Positions 11,971 to 24,350 of a stretch of 64,000 nt of DNA are shown here, in pieces. A program made the translations under genes and the position numbers. The stretch is from Porites lobata (lineage: Eukaryota; Cnidaria; Anthozoa; Scleractinia; Poritidae), in NCBI GenBank assembly GCA_942486035.1, contig CALNXK010000097.1:1922501-1986500 (forward strand), given 5' to 3'. The notes beneath the pieces are model-generated. The model had not been told where the DNA came from. It saw nothing but the letters and a program-made list of their open reading frames with translations, and ran no database searches. Numbering within the stretch: the stretch's first letter is position 1; every line of letters starts with the position of its first letter.

Positions 11971-12751
11971 TAAAATAGCTGGGATAAAGACCGACGTCTG
12001 CATCAATTCAGCCTCTCTAAGCCGTTGGATAGGCCTTCGAATTTAATTTGGCTCGTGTGAAGTAGCTGTGTTGCCAGGAGAGCTGCCTGGGTTGAGCAAC
12101 ATTCTAATATTTTTGATAAGCTAACAGCTTCCTTGTTATATTGCCTACCCAGCATAAAGATAAATAGATGGAGTGATCCTAAAGAAAAAGATAAGCATGA
12201 TATTTAACTACATTTGGATATTTTTCTTGTTGAAAAAAAGAAGCGATTCTTGGCTTTTAGAGCAAGCAAATAACATGAATTCTCTACGTTTAATGCGGTG
12301 CGCTTATGCTTTACTTTCACGGAGGCGTCGTTTATTGGGTTTGTCTTTCAAAAATTAACGATATCATGACTGTATAGTACCCTGATTATCAGGCCTTCCT
12401 AAGGGGTCAGGGGAAGGCAAGTTTTAGAGGGAGGTGGAGGGGGGAGGGAAAATGTATTTCTTTCAGTTGTTGATTACATTGTTTAGTTCAGTTTTATAAA
12501 CCACTCCTTGTGAATTTCACACCACTTGACGCCGACCAGTTTACTCGTAGCTGCTTTTTGCCTTTTTTCGTTTTCTTATGTATGAGGTTTATAGGTATGC
12601 CTACAGTTAATTTGTACTTTGTTAATATCTTGTTAGCGCTTATGATGAATCTTAAATCTAGCTTTTCTTAGTGCTCTGTATCTGACGTGTTTTTCACATA
12701 TATCCCTTATATTCTTAGTGATGCTTTTGCTATAACTATCATTGGTGTAAG

Positions 12752-12906
12752 CAATGGCGGATCCAGACCTTCAGTTAGGGGAGGCCCAGTCATCCAGACC
12801 CTGAGATAGGGGGGACCCGGTCTAAAAAAAAAATTTGGACCTTCGGGCCCCAGTTTGGTCTAAAAAGAAGGGAGGAGGGGGGGGGGCCTTCCTGGACCCG
12901 CCACTG
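12752..12906. repeat. short MITE with CARTGGCGG ends
   Basis: The left end is CAATGGCGGATCCAGA and the right end is TCCTGGACCCGCCACTG, its near reverse complement. The homologous element in copy 2 (17219-17377) has perfect ATAAG duplications on both sides. Ends of the type CAGTGGCGG are common in hAT-like MITEs, but a 5-bp duplication is short for hAT. Confidence 0.7.
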
Positions 12907-13663
12907 ATAAGAAACTCGATTGCTGGCGGCTCCCTCCATTTATCATTGTGTTATTTTGTCTCTTCATACAAGAGAAATATTTTCTATTCGGCTGAGCGTA
13001 GCGATAGTGAATAGAAAGTGATTTGTCTCCGCTTTTCGCTTCCCTCTTCGCCCTCAATCCCCCAGAAACGCCTGCAACCAAAAGTCATTTTTTATCTGTC
13101 GCATTTAATTTTTCACTCAGGAATGACTTTTGGTCTACTTACAAAACTTGCACGGCAAGTTTAAAACAATTCGAAAAGATAATCATTTTGTTTGTTCACC
13201 AAAGTTAATGCCGTAAAACCCACCTCTACTGGCGAGGGATAAACCACAATTTATGGGTCAGGAAGGCTAGAAGCTTACGTTGCCACTTTTCCGCCACATG
13301 CGTATCTCCCCCTTTTTTCCGTGTTTCTCTTTCGTAACCTCATAATACGACTTTAGGATGGTTAAGAAAGAAAGAGAGCAATTGTTTACTAAGAAATACG
13401 TTTAACCGTGACATGGATGTTTAGTCTTAGCCACAAAAATTTCTTTGAATGGTTTAAAAATCTTTCCAGAATGTCTCCAAAATTTCTTCAAAAATCTTCG
13501 GTTTCACCAAATTCTCTAAAAAATCCCTTCACATCTCTAAAAAATCCGGAAGTTTCCTAACTATCCCGTAAAACTCTCTTAATCTATACTAGAAGCCTAT
13601 GCAGGTTTGGAATTACAAAAACGGTTCCGGCGTTAAGTAGTCTTGTTTATGAAGTCAGGACAA

Positions 13664-13683
13664 CAACAACAACAACAACAACA
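13664..13683. repeat. (CAA)n microsatellite
   Basis: About six CAA/ACA units. They sit exactly where copy 2 of the duplication carries the 18129-18706 insertion, so this point is a breakpoint between the two copies. Confidence 0.9.
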
Positions 13684-15922
13684 TTGATTAACAACGTTTG
13701 ATCGGAAAGTTATTCACAAACCAAAAATTTAAATGCTAGTAGCATAGTATGTCTCCCCGATTAGTTTCAGCACTTGTGCCAAGCTTGAAGTTTGAGACGT
13801 AAATAAAGTTATCATCATCATAATCACTATAGCCCATTTAAAGCAAAAGAGGAAAAAGTGTGGTGTTTGGCAAATTCTGTATGTTTGAATTCAAATAAAA
13901 CGCAAATAAATTTCAAACCTTATATTTTCAAAAACAGTGATAAATGAACAAATAATAAACAAATTCCAAACAACTCAAATTACTCAAAAGTATCATCATA
14001 ATGCCGCCTAATATCATATATTTCCATGCTAGGAAATTTTGGTGTATTTCCTATTTTGCGATCTTGGAAACTAGCTTTATTATGAACACCATTCCAAGTG
14101 CAACTTTGTGCAAAATTTTGAACGCTTTTTCATATATCACAGGAACGGCTCGATAGTCTAGGCCACTTCCGAGTTCCAAAACGCCCCCTCTTAAAATGAG
14201 GCCATATGCAAAACCTTTCTTGTGAAAATGTGTTTTATTCGCATGAGAATGACAAATCATTTTCATATCAGAGGCCCGGGGGAACTCGGAAATGACCTAT
14301 TCTATAAAAATCTCATAACGTAATGTTCATATATGACTGATGTGCATAATGATGTGTCAAACTTTCATTAAAATTGATTCACTGCAACACCCTTAAAACC
14401 CAAGCCTAACCTAGCCTTCAAACAGGCCAAATTCTCTGCTTTCCGATTAGCACTGTTCTGACTTTATGCTAATTTCTCAAATTAGTGCGCACTACATACC
14501 ACCATGATTGATACATTTCAGAATGATTTTCTATGCATCGCTTGAATTGGGGATATCCTTTTTTACGTAAGCGCACTCGTTCGTATTCGAGCATTTGCCC
14601 TCTGGCTCCTCCCGTCACCTTATTGCTGTTTTCAACATTTGTCGCATACCTATAGTCATGGCTCTCCCAAGCAAAGATTTCAGCTAGCAAACTCTTTTTC
14701 CGTTCCGAGACTCTTCTACTGCAGGAATTTTAAAAAACGCTAAAGTAAAAAATGTAGCTTTATAATTCGAGTCAAATAATGACACTGATATATATGAATC
14801 TGAGGGTGGTCACGTGCAAGTGGCACGCCAGAGCAAGGTGCGAGGAAAGAAAAGGAGAACTCTTCTTTTCCTCTGCCACATACGGCTTCGTCGCTCACTC
14901 GCGCGTTCGCTTGCCATTCGAAATGGAGATGATACCAATCCATAACACTTCTTAGGGCCTGTGTACCTGGAGGTGAGGGACCCCATGTAGGTAAGGTAAC
15001 CCGCTTAGGTGGGGTGAAAAAATAACCATCCTTTACATGCAATCTTACAACCCCGCCATCCCGGGGTGCACTTTTCTCAAGATTATTGAATGGTCGCTAA
15101 GCACGTAAACAGGAAAAATGCTGGCAAACCACATGTTTTGGCGATTAATGCTCTTCTATACCCAGATGCTGGTCTTGCTACAACCTTCAGTGCTATGGCT
15201 TTCTATTGTTACCTTTAATAATGATGCAAAGCCACTGTGTGCCAAAGTGTATTTTGCACGAATATGATATATCACTAATCCGACAGCGACTAGTCGGGTT
15301 ACCCCACCTTGAAGCGTTTACATGGCAAAATTTGACCCCGGCTGAGAGGGTTACCCGGTCTGGCAGACCGGGCTACCAGCCTTGGCGGGTCACCCAATCT
15401 ATCATGTAAACGTAATCAAATTAAAATGAAAGATTATATGCTTGGACAGGCGAGTTACCTCACCTACCGTCGCGTTTGCTGTTCGCTGAGTCAGTTTGTG
15501 TTTGGAATTCCGAGGGAAAATTCGAGCTATTTACATACCAAGCAACGTCCACTATGACTCCACGTGTCCTTTTTAACCCATCTCAACCAACCCTTACCAA
15601 TTAACAACGCTACGGCACTTACACGTGCCTAACACACCCAAAAATACTCAAATACGCGTGATTCAATGATACCCAAATGTACACTCCGATAGCGCCTTGT
15701 TTCTGTTACTTCCTTGTAAGGAATCGATATTCAAGTACGTCAAACAAGGTCTTCAACGCGAGATAGTGATCTTTTGCGAAAATAGTTTCCACAATACGCC
15801 TTGAGCATCTGAACTCTCGAAGGACGCTTGCGTAATTTCGGGATTTATTACAACGATGACGAAGTTTCCATTGAAAACGTTAAAGAGGCTGTCAAAAAGG
15901 AATTAGAAGGCCCAGGAAGTTG

Positions 15923-16022
15923 TAACCTGCGAATACAGCCGTTTCTCCTTGCTCCTCGCCGCTGGGGACGTGGCGTAAGGTCCTTGTGAGAAGCAAGGAG
16001 AAACGGCTGTATTCGCAGGCTA
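15923..16022. repeat. fold-back element, CCTGCGAATAC ends
   Basis: Arms of about 30 bp (ACCTGCGAATACAGCCGTTT and its complement ending at 16022) enclose a short GC-rich loop. A related copy lies at 22846-22949 inside the second duplication unit. Half-site relatives occur upstream of the TPR-CHAT gene (from about 28192 and up to 28713), so this is a multicopy family. Confidence 0.8.
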
Positions 16023-16493
16023 AGGAAGGAGGCATGCACAAGAAAATCAGACGGAAATATGACTTTTTTGTTACGAGAGATCAAGTGTGATGTGTTATGT
16101 CTGATCTTGACCCGAAGGACTTGCCGCTCGAGGAGACGTTGGAGCTAAGAAGGTCAGACAAAAGAAAGGAAATTTCTCTTCGAAGGGTCCAAACTGGGTC
16201 CATTCCCGGGACAGAGATTATAAGTTAATGGGCTATCAAAATTAGACGTTTCGGGGACTTTCCATTCAACAAAAATTCCGCTTTGAAATTTCGGAAATTT
16301 CATGTGCCCAATGGAAAGGTACATTCCGCTAACAAAAACATATAACAAAGGAGTCTAGCGGATTTCACAACCATACCACTTTAATAACTATGATTTAGTA
16401 ACCATCGTGCATGTTTGACAAGTTGTACAAACAGTGGAATAGAAGGTGGAATAAAATACGTGCAGATGTAAGTTTGGGTTCTCTATTTATCTT

Positions 16494-17119
16494 CGGAACA
16501 TGTGCCTTCCGCTCAGCAAATCCCAGGTCTCCCATCCAAGAGTCTTCCTTTTCCCCACCCTCACCCTCTGTAGACAAGAAGTCATTTCCAGTCTAGAATA
16601 ACAATAACAAGCTTTATTTGCATGACTGTAACAATGTAATACAGTATTGCAAAAGCCACTTAAATTTAATTCTTAATTATTTAATTATTAAAATAACTTT
16701 GAAATAAGAAAAGAGAAAAAATTCAGTCATCACTTATTTTTAACCATTCTTAAGAGTAGTTATTTTGGAACATAGTTTGTCTCTCAATTCAAAGCAAGAT
16801 GAGATGAATGAAATTTTATTGAATGAAATAATCAGTAGAATGGCCCTTATGCACGTTTACGTCAGACTAGCAATTTTCACCACCAAGCCTCTTTTGTGAA
16901 CAAAATTCTGCTCATACGTACTGTTTTGAAATTCATATATGAAAGACTTCTTAACGTTCATTGTCGGCAAAACGTGGTTTGATGCTTAAAATAACATAAA
17001 CTTTATTTATACTCGAATTTTAGAGTAGCTAACAAACTAATATCTTCGAGCTGACTGCTTAAAATTATTCGTCTAGGGTAAACATGCATAAGGGCAGTTC
17101 ATTAGATTTCATTACATGG
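16494..17119. other. spacer between duplication copies, no gene seen
   Basis: AT-rich DNA with AATAACAATAACAAGC-like simple sequence near 16597. No splice-supported reading frame and no clear repeat ends were found. Confidence 0.5.
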
Positions 17120-17218
17120 TCTTAAATCTAGCTTTTCTTAGTGCTCTGTATCTGTGTTTTTCACATATATCCCTTATTTTCTCAGTGATGCTTTTGCTAT
17201 AACTGTCATTGGTATAAG

Positions 17219-17377
17219 CAGTGGCGGATCCAGACCTTCAGTTAGGGGGGGGCCAGTCATCCAGACCCTGGGGTGAAGGCGGGGGACCCGGTCTAAAAAA
17301 AAAATTTGGACCTTCGGGCCTCAGTTTGGTCTAAAAATAAGGGAGGAGGGGCGGGCCCCTTCCTGGACCCGCCACTG
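17219..17377. repeat. short MITE with CAGTGGCGG ends, copy 2
   Basis: Counterpart of the element at 12752. Left end CAGTGGCGGATCCAGA, right end CCTGGACCCGCCACTG, with ATAAG immediately before (17214-17218) and after (17378-17382). Because both copies carry it, it inserted before the segmental duplication. Confidence 0.75.
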
Positions 17378-18128
17378 ATAAGAAACTCGATTGCTGGCGG
17401 CTCCCTCCATTTATCATTGTGTTATTTTGTCTCTTCATACAAGAGAAATATTTTCTATTCGGCTTAGCGTAGCGATAGTGAAAAGAAAGTGATTTGTCTC
17501 CGCTTTTCGCTTCCCTCTTCGCCCTCAATCCCCAGAAACGCCTGCTACCAAAAGTCATTTTTTATCTGTGGCATTTAATTTTTCGCTCAGGAATAACTTT
17601 TGGTCCACTTACAAAACTTGCACGACAAGTTTAAAACAATTCGAAAAGATAATCATTTTGGTTTGTTGACCAAAGTTATTGCCAAACCCACCTCTACTGG
17701 CGAGGGATAAACCACGATTTATGGGTCAGGAAGGCTAGAAGCTTACGTTGCCACTTTTCCGCCACATGCGTATCTCCCCCTTTTTCCGTGTTTCTCTTTC
17801 GTAACCTCAAAAAATACGACTTTAGGATCGTTACGAAAGAAAGAGAGCAATTGTTTACTAAGAAATACGTTTAACAGTGACATGGATGTTTAGTCTTAGC
17901 CACAAAAATTTCTTTGAATGGTTTAAAAATCTTTCCAGAATGTCTCCAAAATTTCTTCAAAAATCTTCGGTTTCACCAAATTCTCTAAAAAATCCCTTCA
18001 CATCTCTAAAAATCCGAAAGTTTCCTAACTATCCCGTAAAACTCTTTTAATCTACACTAGGAGCCTATGCAGGTTTGGAATTACAAAAACGGTTCCGGCG
18101 TTAAGTAGGCTTGTCTATGAAGTCAGGA

Positions 18129-18154
18129 CGTAACATAAGAGCGAATAACTCACT

Positions 18155-18195
<41 letters not shown>

Positions 18196-18706
18196 GAGAA
18201 CAACCAAAATACGAGGCCGTAATACACCGTAGTGTCCTGGTTTAACCGGTTTGCAACAGGGCGAATACCGGCGGATGCAAAAGGAGCAACTGTGGCTGAC
18301 AGAATCAGGATGTTTTGGATACTCTCATTAGAAAATAGAAGCCAAAATACCATTTTTCTTTTGCAGCAAAATAATTAACCTCTCATTCAATGGTTTGGCA
18401 TATAATACGCGCAAACATTTTGCTAATTGTTAACGTCATTCTCACAGACAGAATTAGGATGTCTCTGAATACTCTTACCAAAAAATAGAAGCCAACTGCC
18501 AGATAATTTTTTTTTGTAGTGGAATAATAAACCTCTTATTCGATGGTTTAGCATATAATACGAGCGGACATTTTGCTTATTGCTCGGATTTTTCCTCGCC
18601 CCTGCTGTGCTCGGAAAAACACTACGTAACTCGCAAAATATCCGCACGTATTATATTCTAAACCATCGAATAAGGTGTATATATTTTAACTTATGTACTG
18701 AGTGAT
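18129..18706. repeat. insertion relative to copy 1, internally repeated
   Basis: Absent from copy 1, where a CAA microsatellite stands instead. It contains two diverged direct repeats (about 18298-18426 and 18448-18582, both with AATAGAAGCCAA and GGTTTRGCATATAATACG) and an inverted piece of the same motif at about 18646-18674. No coding signal. Confidence 0.6.
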
Positions 18707-20508
18707 TAACAACGCTTGATCGAAAAGTTATTATTCATGAACCAAAAATTAATTAAAAAGCTAGTAGCATAGTATGTCTCCCCGATAAGTTTCAGCACTT
18801 GTGCTAAGCTTGAAGTTTGAGACGTAAATTAAGTTATCATCATCATAACAAACCGTAGCCCATTTAAAGCAGAAAAGGAAAACGTGTGGTGTTTGGCAAA
18901 TAATCTTCGTAAGAATAAAAAAATTCTGTATGTTTGAATTTAAATAAAACGCAAATAAATTTCAAACCTTATATTTTCAAAAGTCGTGATAAATGAACAA
19001 ATAATAAACAAATTCCAAACAACTCAAATTACTCAAAAGTATCATCACAATGCCGCCTAATATCATATATTTCCATGCTAGGAAATTTTGGTGTATTTCC
19101 TATTTTGCGATCTTGGAAACTAGCTTTTTTATAAACATCATTCCAAGTGCAACTTTGGGCAAAAATTTTCAACGCTTTTTCATATATCACAGGAACGGCT
19201 CGATAGTTTAGGCCTCTTCCGAGTTCCAAAACCCCTCACTTTCGAAATGAGGCCAAGTGCAAAACCTTTCTTGTGAAAATGAGTTTTATTCGCATGAGCA
19301 TGACAAACCATTTTCATATCAGAGGCCCCGGGGGAAATGGGAAATGACCTATTCTATAAAAAACTTATATCGTAATCTTCATATATGATGTGCATAATGA
19401 TGTAACATTGATTCACTGCAACACCTTCAAATCCCAAGCCGAACCTAGCCTACAAACAGGCCAAATTCTCTGCGTTCCGATTAGCACTGTTCTGACTTTA
19501 TGCTAATTTTTGAAATTAGTGCGCACCACATACCACCATGATCGATACATTTCAGAGTGATTTTTTATGCATCATTTGAATTGGGGATATCTTTTTTTAC
19601 GGAAGCGGATTCGTACGTATTCGAGCATTTGCCTTCTGGTTCCTCCCGTCACCTTATTGCTGTTTTCAACATTTGTTGCATACCTATAGTCATGGCCCTC
19701 CCAAGCAAAGATTTCAGCTAGTTTTCCTTGTCCGTTTCGGGACTTTTCTACGGCAGGAATTTTGAAAAACGCCAAAGTAAAAAATGCGGCTTTATAATAT
19801 TCGAGTCAAATAATGACACTGATATATAAATCAATCGTGAGGGTAGTCACGCGCAAGTGGCACGCCAGAGCAAGGTGCGAGGAAAGAAAAGGAGAGCTCT
19901 TCTTTTCCTCTTCGTCGCTTGCCATTCGAAATGGAGATGATGCCAGTCCATAACATTTCTTAGGGCATGTTTACATGGATGTGGGGGACCCCAGGTAGGT
20001 AAGGTAACCTGCTTAGGTGGGGTAAAAAAATAACCCACCTTTACATGCAATCTTACAACCCCGCCATCCCGGGGTGCACTTTCTCAAGATTATTGAATGG
20101 TCGCTAAGGGAGCGGTCATTAACTATTGAGGGGGGAGGGCTGGTAAATTTTGGGGGAGGGCTGTGTTTTTTTGGGCGCCCATTTGGGGTGGGCCATAATT
20201 TTATGGGCCCTCGTTTTATAGGGGAGGGTTACAATTTCTGGGCGCCTTTTATTAAAACTTTGGGCGATGTGCACAAATGGGTTTTGTGCTATTGAATTTA
20301 GCATGGCAAGAGAATCTTCATAGAATCGTATACTCAAAGCTTAATTGCACAGTGAAAAAGCTCACACCCAGAACAATTTTATAAACATCACTTGATTTAT
20401 TGTTATTTTAAAAAATCAACAAATTCTGGTATGCTATAAAACTCAATCAGTCTTAAACAGTAACGGTATCAAACATATTGCCAATGTCCAGTGAAGATGT
20501 ATAAACGA

Positions 20509-20787
20509 CTACTCAATGGGCTCATAGTAAGGAGTGCATTCCATTGTGTTCCAGTAGGGGCCAATGTCTTCTGCACTGCTGCTGTCGTATGCTTCCACTG
20601 CAGTAAAGACACTTCCCGAATCCTCCTCCTGACATTGTTCAGTTACATCACTATCATCGGCCCCGTCATCGCTATTTCTTTCACTGTCTTTGCTGTCATT
20701 GATGCTACTTAGGTTGTCTTGGTCGCTACTTTCATCGCCGTCACTTGCAGGAAGGTATGTTCTTCCGCACCTTTTAATTATCTTCAC
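20509..20787 (-). CDS. acidic Ser/Asp-rich protein, possible 3' exon of an element gene
   Basis: An open minus-strand frame ends in a natural stop. It is rich in Asp, Glu and Ser (for example SDGDESSDQDNLSS) and finishes NTMECTPYYEPIE. The frame stays open upstream to a possible acceptor (CTAATAG|AGAACAC, about 20818), reading RTLILNNAKHVKIIKR before the acidic part, so it may be a terminal exon and not a whole gene. Any upstream exons would have to overlap the plus-strand gene at 20825, so this could also be a leftover of an internally deleted element. No family was recognised. Confidence 0.35.
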   Translation of the reverse strand: MKIIKRCGRTYLPASDGDESSDQDNLSSINDSKDSERNSDDGADDSDVTEQCQEEDSGSVFTAVEAYDSSSAEDIGPYWNTMECTPYYEPIE

Positions 20788-20824
20788 ATGTTTCGCATTG
20801 TTTAGAATGAGTGTTCTCTATTAG

Positions 20825-22109
20825 GGAAGCATATGTTCTGGAATGCTGTTTATCTGGATGAGTTCATCAAAGCATCTGCAGGTAAAAAGGATGACGTCCC
20901 TGGCCGTGCCTACTTCAGAAAACTGGAACGCTTCATCAGTCACCACTATGAAGTGGGTGATCTCTACATGGAATACACCAGAGGAAGTTGCAAAAAAACA
21001 ATAGGTAATTGGCAAAGCTTAGATTGAACATAACAGTTACATTTTTAAAGAGTATTTTTAAGAAATATATCCATGATTTCTGGGAACAATAGATCACACA
21101 GTACATTTATCAATGCATCATAGAAGATTAGCTGTATTATTTCCTCGGTTATTTGTAGGTCAGTTGTGTGAGTTTTGTAAAGGCTCGAGGCCAGTAACAT
21201 CAGAGGTGGCTCGTGTCAGGAGGCCCTTTCCTGATTACAACCGTGAAGGACTACACTATTGTTCTCTAGAGGAAACGCCAAGCGAAGGTAGAGAGGTGGA
21301 TGATTATCAGCCAAGAGTAGTGCTCAGAAAGTTGTTTGCTGAGGGTAAGTTTCTGCTAAGTGAGAATAGGAATTAACGTCTTTTTGTACAATCCACATTT
21401 TTAATATCGTGATACCACCAGGTATTCAGTTTTTCTTTGTCCCCTGCTCGTGTCATGTTGATTATTTCACCTTATAAAACATGTATTTATTGTTACACTT
21501 TTTGCCTTTGATGCAGGTAAAATGAATGACGATGATGCCATAGAGAACTTCAGCAGGAAATATGTTGTTGAGAAAAGGCTAGTCAAGCAATATCTGGACC
21601 ATCTTCTGAAACTAGAGAGGAAAAGAAACAAGAGGACAGAAAGCAGAAAGAAAGCGAACCAGGAAGAGAACCGAAAATCTTTTGCAGATTACAACTGGGA
21701 AGCAATGTATCGAGAAGGAACGCTAAAGAAACTGAAAGTTAAGATCTTAGACCTGTATGTCATGGAAAGGAAGCTAAAGCATTCCAAAGGAGCACTGAAG
21801 CAAGAAAAAATAGACCTCATAACCATAGACATTGCTAAGAAGATAATTGAAGGTAGCGAAAATCTCGATGACAGCGATTGTGACGATGATGTTGATGATG
21901 ACATTGATGATGGCAATGATGATGGTGTCTTGGACGAAATCGGAGAGGATGATAGCGATGATGACATCAGTGAGGATTCTGATGAGGACCAGGAGGAAGA
22001 CGAATCGGTCCAGCAGGAAAATAACTTTGAAAATCTTTTGCACACCACACGATATGGCCGAACTTGCAGGACCTGGAGGGGTCGAGCAAGAGCTGCGGAC
22101 TTCTCTTGA
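20825..22109 (+). CDS. transposon-borne protein, three exons, SAP-like helix and acidic tail
   Basis: Exons 20825-21004, 21159-21344 and 21517-22109 join in phase 1 each time, and each junction makes a Gly codon followed by Lys or Gln. The first exon also begins after a phase-1 acceptor (TTAG|GG), so an earlier exon is possible; otherwise the start is the ATG at 20833. Exon 2 has a CEFC pair and a later Cys. Exon 3 has a basic coiled region (LLKLERKRNKRTESRKKANQ), then NWEAMYREGTLKKLKVKILD, which resembles a SAP-type DNA-binding helix pair, then a long Asp/Glu stretch, and ends near TTRYGRTCRTWRGRARA. It lies wholly inside the TIR element 20108-22489, so it is probably element-encoded. The exact role is unknown. 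Confidence 0.6.
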
Positions 22110-22845
22110 ATAGAGACAGCTCTCGCTGATCCGTTATTAAATACGCACAATTTGTTCACTCTTGAAATTGACTACAAAACAGGAATTCAATGAGTAACAA
22201 CGGGGCTGTTTAATGTACGGGTTCCCTTTACTTGGTGAACCATTGGGTTTTGTAAATAGTGTATTAAAATAGTAACACTTTTTTCTTATTCCAGTGAAAT
22301 AATTGTCTCAAAATAACGTTCGTAAAAAAATCAAAAGTTTTTCACAGGGGAGGGTTACAATTTTTTGGGCTCACATTTTAAAGGGGGCCAAGATTTTTGG
22401 GCTGTTAACCTGAGAGGGGCTAACATTTTTGGGCTCTAACCTTTGAAATAATACCGACCCTCCCCCCCCAATAGTTAATGACCGCTCCCTAAGCACGTAA
22501 ACGGGAAAAATGCTGGCAAACCACGCGTTTTGGCGATTAATGCTCTTCTACACTCACTTGCTGCTCTTGTTGCATCCTTCAGTGCTGTGGCTTTCTATTG
22601 TTACCTTTAATAATGATGCAAAGCCACTGCCAAAGTGAATTTTCTCGCAATTATGATGTATCACAAATCCGACCCCGACTAGGCGGGTTACCCCACCTAT
22701 CATGTAATTTCTCAATACGCTTACAGCATCCAAACTCTCGACGAACGTTTGCGTAATTTAGGGGATTTACTACGAGGACGACGTGATTTTGGTTGAAAAA
22801 CGTTAAAGAGGTTGTCCAAAAGGAATTGGAAGGCCCAGAAAGGAG

Positions 22846-22949
22846 TAGCCTGCGAATACAGCTGTTTCTCCTTTCTCCTCGCCGCTAGGGACGTGGCGAA
22901 AGGTCCTTAGAGGTGAGAAGCAAGGAGAAACGGCTGTGTTCACAGGCTA
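22846..22949. repeat. fold-back element, copy 2
   Basis: Counterpart of 15923-16022, with ends TAGCCTGCGAATACAGC and GCTGTGTTCACAGGCTA. Confidence 0.75.
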
Positions 22950-23239
22950 AGGAAAGAGGCATGCACAAGAAAATCAGCCAGAAATATGACTTTTTTGTTA
23001 GGGGAGATCAAGTGTGATGTGTGATGTCTGATCTTGATCTTGGCGAAGAACTTGCCGTTTGAGGAGACGTTGTAGCCAATGAAGGTCAGACAAAAGAAAG
23101 GAACTTTCTCTTCGAAGGGTCCAAACTGGGTCCATTCCCCTGACGGACTTGTTAAGTTAATGGGCTATCAAAATTAGACATTTCGGGTGCTTTTCATTCA
23201 ACAATTCGGTAAGTGCCCAAGTGCCCAATGGAACGGTAC

Positions 23240-24350
23240 ATTCCGTTTGCACAGACCCGACCCAAGCCACCGCACGTCTGGTTATTGTCCTTGTAAGGAG
23301 GATACAAAAGAGCGGTACTAGGGAAAACAATTTTGTCAAAATGGAAAGGGACAATTCGGTCGGACCGACCGAAATGACCGGACCGGTCAAAGTGGACCAC
23401 CTTCAAAGGTGTCCCCAAGTATTCCAGTCGGACCGAACTGAACTGGTCCGTTTCATTTCTAACCGAAATTTCCGGAATTTTGGGCTGAATGGAAAGCGCC
23501 CTTCCATTTCTATGGCTGCTTGGATACAGCCAGTAAATTGCTGCTGTGATTGCGAGCGTCGATGATTTTTTAAGACCTTAAAAGGAGGATCTTTCTTGTT
23601 CCTCTTTGGCCTTACTTTTTTATTTAACTTTTCCCACTCGCCTGTCATGATGATTACACGTACATGTGATAGTTCAGCAATGCATGCCGCCTGGTAGTGG
23701 CAGCGCTCGGCTGGGTCAAAAATTAATTTTGATTTGATTTGATTTTGTTTTGATTTCATTTCAATTTCCTTTGGTCTCATTTCGTGTTTATTTGGCTTTC
23801 ACTTGATTATACCTTCACTTGTCTTTTAATTCAAAATTAAAAAGAAAAATACAAAAGCACAAAAGGAAAAATAATCAAAGATAAACTGTAAAACTAAACT
23901 CCCAAAATTCGGATTTTTCGGTTGGCAGTTCTCGGTCACCACAGAGATCTTTCGGAGTCGGTACCATATTTTCACTTAGGTCTAGAACTGTGTCAGAAAG
24001 CTAATACCCTGCAAATAAGGACTTTTTATCGTTTTCTTGTGAAACCTGAACCATCTCGATTAACATAACAAACAGTCGGTGAGTTTTCCTGTAAAAAAAT
24101 TTGTTTTTTGGACGTTGACTTCGTCGTTGAATTAATTGTAAATTTATTGTCTCCCTTTGCTCAGAAAATTCAACCATAGTTAGAGTAGACTGGTTATGAA
24201 ATCCGGTAAACATGAAAGTTGAAAATTGGAATCTCCCTCACCGTGCACAATCCTTTGTTTTTTGTTCGCAAATTGTGACTGAATAAATTAATGCGATGTC
24301 TCTGAAATGATAGGAATGCTATTGAACGTTGTGCCCCGTCAGGTCCAAAA
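23240..24350. repeat. extra segment of copy 2 with GGTCGGACCGACC repeats
   Basis: Copy 1 jumps directly from GTACATTCCG to AACAAAAACATAT, whereas copy 2 holds about 1.1 kb in between. The left part contains inverted CGGTCGGACCGACCG and GACCGGACCGGTC motifs; the remainder is AT-rich. It is either an insertion in copy 2 or a deletion in copy 1. No gene. Confidence 0.55.

Larger units (their letters stand above)
12650..16493. repeat. segmental duplication, copy 1
   Basis: From TCTTAAATCTAGCTTTTCTT at 12650 to the CTATTTATCTTC block at about 16493, the sequence is repeated in the same order at 17120-24520 with few substitutions. This copy lacks the 2.4-kb element and two other insertions found in copy 2, and keeps about 370 bp near 15300-15790 that copy 2 lacks. 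No host gene is recognisable. A conserved minus-strand reading frame at 12860-13081 also exists in copy 2 (17331-17558), but the duplication alone explains that. Confidence 0.85.
20108..22489. mobile_element. 2.4-kb TIR transposon, TSD TAA (PIF/Harbinger-like by TSD)
   Basis: The ends are perfect inverted repeats of at least 20 bp starting GGGAGCGGTCATTAACTATT. TAA flanks both sides (20105-20107 and 22490-22492). Copy 1 of the duplication (near 15100) shows the unoccupied site GGTCGCTAAGCACG, which proves the insertion and its boundaries. A three-base TWA target duplication is typical of PIF/Harbinger elements, but no DDE transposase is recognisable inside. Just inside both ends the motif GGGAGGGTTACAATTT, followed by TGGGC, repeats in the same orientation. 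The interior carries a spliced plus-strand gene and a possible minus-strand exon. Confidence 0.85.

Noticed and set aside
13664..13683. CRISPR-like periodicity
   Set aside because: Plain CAA microsatellite in a eukaryotic genome; no spacers.
21847..22113. Met-rich 88-codon frame
   Set aside because: Frame-shifted reading of the same GATGAT tract.
21689..22159. Ser-rich 156-codon minus-strand frame
   Set aside because: Antisense of the Asp/Glu (GAT/GAC) tract of the spliced plus-strand gene.
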